From contig JAUCBJ010004102.1 in the NCBI GenBank assembly GCA_032718475.1, positions 1-31,767 on the forward strand: a stretch of DNA of 31,767 nt. Direction: 5' to 3'. Shown piece by piece: positions 21,137 to 31,767 of the stretch (its first letter is position 1; the number at the start of each line of letters is the position of its first letter). A program made the position numbers and the translations under genes. The notes below the pieces were generated by a model. That model saw nothing but the letters and a program-made list of their open reading frames with translations, did no database searches and was not told the origin of the DNA. This stretch comes from Nemertoderma westbladi (lineage: Eukaryota; Xenacoelomorpha; Nemertodermatida; Nemertodermatidae).

Positions 21137-24100
21137 GCCCCCATGTCAGAAATTATCACAAAATTGCCAACCCCATCTCCCCCTTCGACTGTGACATTAT
21201 TTATGCACGGCCCCTAAGGTACAATAACCAACCCTGAAACAGAATGAGTTAGGTATAAGGTACAATAACCAACCCTGAAACAGAATGAGTTAGGTATAAG
21301 GTACAATAACCAACCCTAAAACAGAATGAGTTAGGTATAAGGTACAACAACCAACCCTAAAACAGAATGAGTTAGGTATAAGGTACAACAACCAACCCTA
21401 AAACAGAATGAGTTAGGTATAAGGTACAACAACCAACCCTAAAACAGAATGAGTTAGGTATAAGGTACAATAACCAACCCTAAAACAGAATGAGTTAGGT
21501 ATAAGGTACAATAACCAACCCTAAAACAGAATGAGTTAGGTATAAGGTACAATAACCAACCCTAAAACAGAATGAGTTAGGTATAAGGTACAACAACCAA
21601 CCCTAAAACAGAATGAGTTAGGTATAAGGTACAACAACCAACCCTAAAACAGAATGAGTTAGATATAAGGTACAATAACCAACCCTAAAAGAGAATGAGT
21701 TAGGTATAAGGTACAACAACCAACCCTAAAACAGAATGAGTTAGGTATAAGGTACAACAACCAACCCTAAAACAGAATGAGTTAGGTAAGGTACAATAAC
21801 CAACCCTAAAACAGAATGAGTTAGGTATAAGGTACAATAACCAACCCTAAAACAGAATGAGTTAGGTATAAGGTACAATAACCAACCCTAAAACAGAATG
21901 AGTTAGGTATAAGGTACAACAACCAACCCTAAAACAGAATGAGTTAGGTATAAGGTACAATAACCAACCCTAAAACAGAATGAGTTAGGTATAAGGTACA
22001 ACAACCAACCCTAAAACAGAATGAGTTAGGTATAAGGTACAACAACCAACCCTAAAACAGAATGAGTTAGGTATAAGGTACAATAACCAACCCTAAAACA
22101 GAATGAGTTAGGTATAAGGTACAATAACCAACCCTAAAACAGAATGAGTTAGGTATAAGGTACAATAACCAACCCTAAAACAGAATGAGTTAGGTATAAG
22201 GTACAACAACCAACCCTAAAACAGAATGAGTTAGGTATAAGGTACAACAACCAACCCTAAAACAGAATGAGTTAGATATAAGGTACAATAACCAACCCTA
22301 AAAGAGAATGAGTTAGGTATAAGGTACAACAACCAACCCTAAAACAGAATGAGTTAGGTATAAGGTACAACAACCAACCCTAAAACAGAATGAGTTAGGT
22401 AAGGTACAATAACCAACCCTAAAACAGAATGAGTTAGGTATAAGGTACAATAACCAACCCTAAAACAGAATGAGTTAGGTATAAGGTACAATAACCAACC
22501 CTAAAACAGAATGAGTTAGGTATAAGGTACAACAACCAACCCTAAAACAGAATGAGTTAGGTATAAGGTACAATAACCAACCCTAAAACAGAATGAGTTA
22601 GGTATAAGGTACAACAACCAACCCTAAAACAGAATGAGTTAGGTATAAGGTACAACAACCAACCCTAAAACAGAATGAGTTAGGTATAAGGTACAACAAC
22701 CAACCCTAAAACAGAATGAGTTAGGTATAAGGTACAACAACCAACCCTGAAACAGAATGAGTTAGGTATAAGGTACAATAACCAACCCTAAAACAGAATG
22801 AGTTAGGTATAAGGTACAACAACCAACCCTAAAACAGAATGAGTTAGGTATAAGGTACAACAACCAACCCTAAAACAGAATGAGTTAGGTATAAGGTACA
22901 ATAACCAACCCTAAAACAGAATGAGTTAGGTATAAGGTACAATAACCAACCCTAAAACAGAATGAGTTAGGTATAAGGTACAATAACCAACCCTAAAACA
23001 GAATGAGTTAGGTATAAGGTACAACAACCAACCCTAAAACAGAATGAGTTAGGCATAAGGTACAATAACCAACCCTAAAACAGAATGAGTTAGGTATAAG
23101 GTACAATAACCAACCCTAAAACAGAATGAGTTAGGTATAAGGTACAATAACCAACCCTAAAACAGAATGAGTTAGGTATAAGGTACAACAACCAACCCTA
23201 AAACAGAATGAGTTAGATATAAGGTACAATAACCAACCCTAAAAGAGAATGAGTTAGGTATAAGGTACAACAACCAACCCTAAAACAGAATGAGTTAGGT
23301 ATAAGGTACAACAACCAACCCTAAAACAGAATGAGTTAGGCATAAGGTACAATAACCAACCCTAAAACAGAATGAGTTAGGTATAAGGTACAACAACCAA
23401 CCCTAAAACAGAATGAGTTAGGTATAAGGTACAATAACCAACCCTAAAACAGAATGAGTTAGGTATAAGGTACAATAACCAACCCTAAAACAGAATGAGT
23501 TAGGTATAAGGTACAACAACCAACCCTAAAACAGAATGAGTTAGGTATAAGGTACAACAACCAACCCTAAAACAGAATGAGTTAGGTATAAGGTACAATA
23601 ACCAACCCTAAAACAGAATGAGTTAGGTATAAGGTACAATAACCAACCCTAAAAGAGAATGAGTTAGGTATAAGGTACAACAACCAACCCTAAAACAGAA
23701 TGAGTTAGGTATAAGGTACAATAACCAACCCTAAAACAGAATGAGTTAGGTATAAGGTACAATAACCAACCCTAAAAGAGAATGAGTTAGGTATAAGGTA
23801 CAACAACCAACCCTAAAACAGAATGAGTTAGGTATAAGGTACAACAACCAACCCTAAAACAGAATGAGTTAGGTAAGGTACAATAACCAACCCTAAAACA
23901 GAATGAGTTAGGTATAAGGTACAACAACCAACCCTAAAACAGAATGAGTTAGGTATAAGGTACAACAACCAACCCTAAAACAGAATGAGTTAGGTATAAG
24001 GTACAACAACCAACCCTAAAACAGAATGAGTTAGGTATAAGGTACAACAACCAACCCTAAAACAGAATGAGTTAGGTAAGGTACAATAACCAACCCTAAA

Positions 24101-27100
24101 AGAGAATGAGTTAGGTATAAGGTACAACAACCAACCCTAAAACAGAATGAGTTAGGTATAAGGTACAACAACCAACCCTAAAACAGAATGAGTTAGGTAA
24201 GGTACAATAACCAACCCTAAAACAGAATGAGTTAGGTATAAGGTACAACAACCAACCCTAAAACAGAATGAGTTAGGTATAAGGTACAATAACCAACCCT
24301 AAAACAGAATGAGTTAGGTATAAGGTACAACAACCAACCCTAAAACAGAATGAGTTAGGTACAAGGTACAACAACCAACCCTAAAACAGAATAAGTTAGG
24401 CATAAGGTACAATAACCAAAACCAACCCTAAAACAGAATGAGTTAGGTATAAGGTACAACAACCAACCCTAAAACAGAACGAGTTAGGTATAAGGTACAA
24501 CAACCAACCCTAAAACAGAATGAGTTAGGTATAAGGTACAACAACCAACCCTAAAACAGAATGAGTTAGGTAAGGTACAATAACCAACCCTAAAACAGAA
24601 TGAGTTAGGTATAAGGTACAATAACCAACACTAAAACAGAATGAGTTAGGTATAAGGTACAACAACCAACCCTAAAACAGAATAAGTTAGGTATAAGGTA
24701 CAACAACCAACCCTAAAACAGAATGAGTTAGGTATAAGGTACAATAACCAACCCTAAAACAGAATGAGTTAGGTATAAGGTACAACAACCAACCCTAAAA
24801 CAGAATGAGTTAGGTATAAGGTACAACAACCAACCCTAAAACAGAATGAGTTAGGTATAAGGTACAACAACCAACCCTAAAACAGAATGAGTTAGGTATA
24901 AGGTACAACAACCAACCCTAAAACAGAATGAGTTAGGTATAAGGTACAACAACCAACCCTAAAACAGAATGAGTTAGGTATAAGGTACAATAACCAACCG
25001 AAAACATAATGAGTTAGGCATAAGGTACAATAACCAACCCTTAAACAGAATGAGTTAGGTATAAGGTACAATAACCAACCCTCAAACAGAATGAGTTAGG
25101 TATAAGGTACAACAACCAACCCTAAAACAGAATGAGTTAGGTATAAGGTACAACAACCAACCCTAAAACAGAATGAGTTAGGTATAAGGTACAACAACCA
25201 ACCCTAAAACAGAATGAGTTAGGTATAAGGTACAACAACCAACCCTAAAACAGAATGAGTTAGGTATAAGATACAACAACCAACCCTAAAACAGAATGAG
25301 TTAGGGATAAGGTACAATAACCAACCCTAAAACAGAATGATTTAGGTATAAGGTACAATAACCAACCCTAAAACAGAATGAGTTAGGTATAAGGTACAAT
25401 AACCAACCCTAAAACATAATGAGTTAGGTATAAGGTACAACAACCAACCCTAAAACAGAATAAGTTAGGCATAAGGTACAATAACCAAAACCAACCCTAA
25501 AACAGAATGAGTTAGGTACAAGGTACAACAACCAACCCTAAAACAGAATAAGTTAGGCATAAGGTACAATAACCAAAACCAACCCTAAAACAGAATGAGT
25601 TAGGTACAAGGTACAACAACCAACCCTACAACATAATGAGTTAGGCATAAGGTACAATAACCAACCCTTAAACAGAATGAGTTAGGTATAAGGTACAACA
25701 ACCAACCCTAAAACAGAATGAGTTAGGTACAAGGTACAACAACCAACCCTTAAACAGAATGAGTTAGGTATAAGGTACAACAACCAACCCTAAAACAGAA
25801 TGAGTTAGGTATAAGGTACAACAACCAACCCTAAAACAGAATAAGTTAGGCATAAGGTACAATAACCAAAACCAACCCTAAAACAGAATGAGTTAGGTAC
25901 AAGGTACAACAACCAACCCTAAAACATAATGAGTTAGGCATAAGGTACAATAACCAACCCTTAAACAGAATGAGTTAGGTATAAGGTACAACAACCAACC
26001 CTAAAACAGAATGAGTTAGGTATAAGGTACAATAACCAACCCTAAAACAGAATGAGTTAGGTATAAGGTACAACAACCAACCCTAAAACAGAATGAGTTA
26101 GGTATAAGGTACAACAACCAACCCTAAAACAGAATGAGTTAGGTATAAGGTACAATAACCAACCCTAAAACAGAATGAGTTAGGTATAAGATACAATAAC
26201 CAACCCTAAAACAGAATGAGTTAGGTATAAGGTACAACAACCAACCCTAAAACAGAATGAGTTAGGTATAAGGTACAATAACCAACCCTAAAACAGAATG
26301 AGTTAGGTATAAGGTACAATAACCAACCCTAAAACAGAATGAGTTAGGGATAAGGTACAATAACCAACCCTAAAACAGAATGAGTTAGGTATAAGGTACA
26401 ACAACCAACCCTAAAACAGAATGAGTTAGGTATAAGGTACAACAACCAACCCTAAAACAGAATGAGTTAGGTATAAGGTACAATAACCAACCCTAAAACA
26501 GAATGAGTTAGGGATAAGGTACAATAACCAACCCTAAAACAGAATGATTTAGGTATAAGGTACAATAACCAACCCTAAAACAGAATGAGTTAGGTATAAG
26601 GTACAATAACCAACCCTAAAACAGAATGAGTTAGGTATAAGGTACAATAACCAACCCTAAAACAGAATGAGTTAGGTATAAGGTACAATAACCAACCCTA
26701 AAACAGAATGATTTAGGTATAAGGTACAATAACCAACCCTAAAACAGAATGAGTTAGGTATAAGGTACAATAACCAACCCTAAAACAGAATGAGTTAGGT
26801 ATAACGTACAATAACCAACCCTAAAACAGAATGAGTTAGGTATAAGGTACAATAACCAACCCTAAAACAGAATGAGTTAGGTATAAGGTACAATAACCAA
26901 CCCTAAAACAGAATGAGTTAGGTATAAGGTACAACAACCAACCCTAAAACAGAATGAGTTAGGCATAAGGTACAATAACCAACCCTAAAACAGAATGAGT
27001 TAGGTATAAGGTACAATAACCAACCCTAAAACAGAATGAGTTAGGTATAAGGTACAATAACCAACCCTAAAACAGAATGAGTTAGGTATAAGGTACAATA

Positions 27101-30100
27101 ACCAACCCTAAAACAGAATGAGTTAGGTATAAGGTACAATAACCAACCCTAAAACAGAATGAGTTAGGTATAAGGTACAACAACCAACCCTAAAACAGAA
27201 TGAGTTAGGTATAAGGTACAATAACCAACCCTAAAACAGAATGAGTTAGGTATAAGGTACAATAACCAACCCTAAAACAGAATGAGTTAGGTATAAGGTA
27301 CAATAACCAACCCTAAAACAGAATGAGTTAGGTATAAGGTACAATAACCAACCCTAAAACAGAATGAGTTAGGTATAAGGTACAACAACCAACCCTAAAA
27401 CAGAATGAGTTAGGCATAAGGTACAATAACCAACCCTAAAACAGAATGAGTTAGGTATAAGGTACAATAACCAACCCTAAAACAGAATGAGTTAGGTATA
27501 AGGTACAATAACCAACCCTAAAACAGAATGAGTTAGGTATAAGGTACAATAACCAACCCTAAAACAGAATGAGTTAGGTATAAGGTACAATAACCAACCC
27601 TAAAACAGAATGAGTTAGGTATAAGGTACAACAACCAACCCTAAAACAGAATGAGTTAGGTATAAGGTACAATAACCAACCCTAAAACAGAATGAGTTAG
27701 GTATAAGGTACAATAACCAACCCTAAAACAGAATGAGTTAGGTATAAGGTACAATAACCAACCCTAAAACAGAATGAGTTAGGTATAAGGTACAATAACC
27801 AACCCTAAAACAGAATGAGTTAGGTATAAGGTACAATAACCAACCCTAAAACAGAATGAGTTAGGTATAAGGTACAACAACCAACCCTAAAACAGAATGC
27901 AGTTAGGGATAAGGTACAATAACCAACCCTAAAACAGAATGAGTTAGGTATAAGGTACAACAACCAACCCTAAAACAGAATGAGTTAGGTATAAGGTACA
28001 ATAACCAACCCTAAAACAGAATGAGTTAGGTATAAGGTACAATAACCAACCCTAAAACAGAATGAGTTAGGTATAAGGTACAACAACCAACCCTAAAACA
28101 GAATGAGTTAGGTATAAGGTACAATAACCAACCCTAAAACAGAATGAGTTAGGTATAAGGTACAACAACCAACCCTAAAACAGAATGAGTTAGGTAAGGT
28201 ACAATAACCAACCCTAAAACAGAATGAGTTAGGTATAAGGTACAATAACCAACCCTAAAACAGAATGAGTTAGGTATAAGGTACAACAACCAACCCTAAA
28301 ACAGAATGAGTTAGGTATAAGGTACAATCCAACCAACCCTAAAACAGAATGAGTTAGGTATAAGGTACAACAACCAACCCTAAAACAGAATGAGTTAGGT
28401 ATAAGGTACAATAACCAACCCTAAAACAGAATGAGTTAGGTATAAGGTACAACAACCAACCCTAAAACAGAATGAGTTAGGTATAAGGTACAATAACCAA
28501 CCCTAAAACAGAATGAGTTAGGTATAAGGTACAACAACCAACCCTAAAACAGAATGAGTTAGGTATAAGGTACAACAACCAACCCTAAAACAGAATGAGT
28601 TAGGTATAAGGTACAACAACCAACCCTAAAACAGAATGAGTTAGGTATAAGGTACAACAACCAACCCTAAAACAGAATGAGTTAGGTATAAGGTACAATC
28701 AACCAACCCTAAAACAGAATGAGTTAGGTATAAGGTACAACAACCAACCCTAAAACAGAATGAGTTAGGTATAAGGTACAATAACCAACCCTAAAACAGA
28801 ATGAGTTAGGTATAAGGTACAACAACCAACCCTAAAACAGAATGAGTTAGGTATAAGGTACAATAACCAACCCTAAAACAGAATGAGTTAGGTATAAGGT
28901 ACAACAACCAACCCTAAAACAGAATGAGTTAGGTATAAGGTACAATAACCAACCCTAAAACAGAATGAGTTAGGTATAAGGTACAACAACCAACCCTAAA
29001 ACAGAATGAGTTAGGTATAAGGTACAATAACCAACCCTAAAACAGAATGAGTTAGGTATAAGGTACAACAACCAACCCTAAAACAGAATGAGTTAGGTAT
29101 AAGGTACAACAACCAACCCTAAAACAGAATGAGTTAGGTATAAGGTACAACAACCAACCCTAAAACAGAATGAGTTAGGTATAAGGTACAACAACCAACC
29201 CTAAAACAGAATGAGTTAGGTATAAGGTACAACAACCAACCCTAAAACAGAATGAGTTAGGTATAAGGTACAATAACCAACCCTAAAACAGAATGAGTTA
29301 GGTATAAGGTACAACAACCAACCCTAAAACAGAATGAGTTAGGTATAAGGTACAATAACCAACCCTAAAACAGAATGAGTTAGGTATAAGGTACAACAAC
29401 CAACCCTAAAACAGAATGAGTTAGGTATAAGGTACAATAACCAACCCTAAAACAGAATGAGTTAGGTATAAGGTACAACAACCAACCCTAAAACAGAATG
29501 AGTTAGGTATAAGGTACAACAACCAACCCTAAAACAGAATGAGTTAGGTATAAGGTACAACAACCAACCCTAAAACAGAATGAGTTAGGTATAAGGTACA
29601 ATAACCAACCCTAAAACAGAATGAGTTAGGTATAAGGTACAATAACCAACCCTAAAACAGAATGAGTTAGGTATAAGGTACAACAACCAACCCTAAAACA
29701 GAATGAGTTAGGTATAAGGTACAACAACCAACCCTAAAACAGAATGAGTTAGGTATAAGGTACAATAACCAACCCTAAAACAGAATGAGTTAGGTATAAG
29801 GTACAACAACCAACCCTAAAACAGAATGAGTTAGGTATAAGGTACAATAACCAACCCTAAAACAGAATGAGTTAGGTATAAGGTACAACAACCAACCCTA
29901 AAACAGAATGAGTTAGGTATAAGGTACAATAACCAACCCTAAAACAGAATGAGTTAGGTATAAGGTACAATAACCAACCCTAAAACAGAATGAGTTAGGT
30001 ATAAGGTACAATAACCAACCCTAAAACAGAATGAGTTAGGTATAAGGTACAACAACCAACCCTAAAACAGAATGAGTTAGGTATAAGGTACAATAACCAA

Positions 30101-30966
30101 CCCTAAAACAGAATGAGTTAGGTATAAGGTACAACAACCAACCCTAAAACAGAATGAGTTAGGTATAAGGTACAACAACCAACCCTAAAACAGAATGAGT
30201 TAGGTATAAGGTACAACAACCAACCCTAAAACAGAATGAGTTAGGTATAAGGTACAACAACCAACCCTAAAACAGAATGAGTTAGGTATAAGGTACAACA
30301 ACCAACCCTAAAACAGAATGAGTTAGGTATAAGGTACAATAACCAACCCTAAAACAGAATGAGTTAGGTATAAGGTACAATAACCAACCCTAAAACAGAA
30401 TGAGTTAGGTATAAGGTACAATAACCAACCCTAAAACAGAATGAGTTAGGTATAAGGTACAACAACCAACCCTAAAACAGAATGAGTTAGGTATAAGGTA
30501 CAATAACCAACCCTAAAACAGAATGAGTTAGGTATAAGGTACAATAACCAACCCTAAAACAGAATGAGTTAGGTATAAGGTACAACAACCAACCCTAAAA
30601 CAGAATGAGTTAGGTATAAGGTACAATAACCAACCCTAAAACAGAATGAGTTAGGTATAAGGTACAATAACCAACCCTAAAACAGAATGAGTTAGGTATA
30701 AGGTACAACAACCAACCCTAAAACAGAATGAGTTAGGTATAAGGTACAACAACCAACCCTAAAACAGAATGAGTTAGGTATAAGGTACAACAACCAACCC
30801 TAAAACAGAATGAGTTAGGTATAAGGTACAATAACCAACCCTAAAACAGAATGAGTTAGGTATAAGGTACAACAACCAACCCTAAAACAGAATGAGTTAG
30901 GTATAAGGTACAACAACCAACCCTAAAACAGAATGAGTTAGGTATAAGGTACAACAACCAACCCTA

Positions 30967-31202
30967 CATTTAAAAATATTTCATAAAATACTCCAAGATA
31001 CTATGATAAAAAAAAGTAGCACTTTCTTTAGACTTTACTTATGTTAACATCACTTTCGGGGTGCCCGATTGTTTCTACTCTACTGGCAGAGCGACGCGAG
31101 ACAAGTAAAATAAAGTGCTGTTCTCGAATAAAATGTAGGTGAATAATAAGTCATTTATAAAGTGAAATCTATATACTACAGAACTAATGTAGATTAACCC
31201 AC
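30967..31202 (-). other. AK8: 5' part of the large AK8 intron outside the array
   Basis: Unique AT-rich sequence between the last 41-bp unit and the 5' splice site. The donor on the - strand is GTGGGT (RC of 31197-31202). Confidence 0.8.
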
Positions 31203-31385
31203 TCGCTTTACGCAATCGTCGCATTCAATTCGATTTTTAACAAGATCAGCCCAAACTTCGGGTGGAACTTCTTTGCCGCTCTCAATAAGTTCCTTCGCAT
31301 CCTCTCCGGTATCAGTGGCATCGTCCGCCAAGATTGTCTCCCGTGTAAGGTAAACAGTTCGCAATCGTTTACATATAAGTCGAGA
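31203..31385 (-). CDS. AK8: AK8 exon: NMP-binding part of first kinase domain
   Basis: 183-nt exon, exactly 61 codons (phase 0 at both ends). It reads SRLICKRLRTVYLTRETILA, DDATDTGEDAKELIESGKEV and PPEVWADLVKNRIECDDCVKR. This corresponds to the segment after the P-loop helix, through the AMP-binding region (AKELIESGKEVP is the adenylate-kinase A..L..G..VP pattern) and up to the DCVKR that directly precedes GWLLDG in the next exon. The acceptor is TGACAG before TCTCGA; the donor is GTGGGT. The P-loop exon is not visible between 31386 and the window end, so it must lie further right. Confidence 0.92.
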
Positions 31386-31767
31386 CTGTCATAAAATTAA
31401 AATATATAAGTCAGATAATACTATAATATTTATTATACCAGAATAAATTGAGGGCAAATAAATATACGAAAATAAAAAAACGTACCGTAGTTGTTGGCAA
31501 AAAATTTATTTTTTATATTGGAAAATTATTGTAACAAATTACGAACCGATCAGTCGAGTAAAAAAGGGTGAAACTCGGACAAATTGCAAATTAAGTTAAT
31601 TGGGGGAGGGGGGGGGGGGGGGGGGGGGCAAGCAACGGCACCCCCAAATGTAACCTCACGTCTGGACCTTAAAATTGGGAGGAAATTATTTGTTGTGCTA
31701 CTAAACATCTCTTATGTTGTTTAAGAATATATAGCCATACAAAATTGCCATTGGCCCCAAAATGGCT
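31386..31767 (-). other. AK8: AK8 intron upstream of the 61-codon exon (partial)
   Basis: AT-rich sequence to the window edge with no P-loop (GxxxxGK) exon on the - strand. Confidence 0.6.
31608..31628. repeat. Poly-G tract (21 G)
   Basis: Run of 21 G preceded by TGGGGGA and followed by CAAGC. Confidence 0.95.

Larger units (their letters stand above)
20601..21214. mobile_element. PIF/Harbinger-like MITE inserted in array 2
   Basis: Terminal inverted repeats begin GGGGCCGTGCACAAATGATG on the left; the right end in reverse complement is GGGGCCGTGCATAAATAATG (about 21 of 24 positions match). TAA flanks both ends (20598-20600 and 21215-21217), a 3-bp TWA-type target duplication typical of PIF/Harbinger. 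Removing the element and one TAA restores a normal 41-bp unit (GGTATAAGGTAC), which proves insertion into the array. C-rich tracts lie inside each end. There is no transposase, so it is non-autonomous. Superfamily is inferred from duplication length and GG ends. Confidence 0.8.
20529..30966 (-). repeat. Array 2: about 238 copies of a 41-bp unit with splice-acceptor architecture
   Basis: The + strand unit is TAAAACAGAATGAGTTAGG, TATAAGGTACAATAACC, AACCC. The continuous part is 21215-30966 (9,752 bp, about 238 units); two diverged units lie left of a MITE insertion (20529-20600). On the AK8 sense strand each unit reads CTAACTCATTCTGTTTTAG followed by GGTTGGTT, that is branch point, pyrimidine stretch, AG and the first eight bases of the next exon. 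Common variants are AACAACC/AATAACC, AGAGAATG, 39-bp units lacking TA, and units with an AAAACC insertion (24415, 25488). Blocks recur at about 613 bp (15 units) and 941 bp (23 units). It fills nearly all of a 10,674-nt intron (20529-31202). Confidence 0.97.

Noticed and set aside
28229-28411. Minus-strand 60-codon frame inside array 2
   Set aside because: It is the 41-bp unit read through its three frames. One frame has a TAA in CCTAAC, so such frames always end within a few units.
21215-30966. Interstitial telomeric repeat (CCCTAA in each unit)
   Set aside because: Only one hexamer occurs per 41-bp unit; it is explained by TTTTAG joined to GGTTGG, not by tandem telomere repeats.
11940-30966. 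CRISPR-like arrays
   Set aside because: Both are contiguous tandem repeats without unique spacers, in an animal genome.

Overview
The window is nuclear DNA of a multicellular animal. It carries a protocadherin on the + strand and spliced exons of the ciliary/flagellar kinase family AK8 on the - strand. Intergenic DNA is AT-rich and crowded with minisatellites, MITEs, foldback elements and tRNA-like sequences. The proteins do not identify the species. An invertebrate (tunicate, other basal deuterostome or lophotrochozoan) fits the repeat content best, but that is inference.

Layout: 1-900 holds a decayed coding fragment running into a G-rich minisatellite. 900-2600 is AT-rich with no gene seen. 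About 2830-3677 is the probable promoter/5' leader of the protocadherin. 3678-7184 is one intact 1168-codon protocadherin exon: signal peptide, seven cadherin repeats, one membrane segment and a 336-residue tail. 7185-11410 is 3' UTR followed by gene-free DNA with a hairpin, a pure (GGACT)25 microsatellite, a 30-bp repeat and poly-G tracts. 11411-16845 is array 1, about 119 copies of a 41-bp unit, interrupted near its left edge by an inverted-repeat insertion that carries a hammerhead ribozyme and a tRNA-like sequence. 16846-19260 contains three foldback elements. 19261-31385 holds three consecutive exons of AK8 on the - strand, which join in frame with GT..AG borders.

The main observation is in the 10.7-kb AK8 intron (20529-31202). 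Almost all of it is array 2, about 238 copies of another 41-bp unit. On the sense strand of AK8 each unit looks like a copy of the 3' splice site of the downstream exon: branch-point-like CTAAC, pyrimidine-rich stretch, TTTTAG, then the exon's first eight bases GGTTGGTT. The true acceptor is the last unit. The intron therefore holds hundreds of decoy acceptors in tandem.

The two arrays have the same 41-bp period and, in opposite orientation, share the 9-mer CTAACTCAT and a second block at a similar spacing. Both are interrupted by a transposon close to their left edge. The first AK8 exons (P-loop) must lie right of the window. The second kinase domain was not found left of 19261, so it is either beyond the left edge (which would nest the protocadherin inside AK8) or lost.
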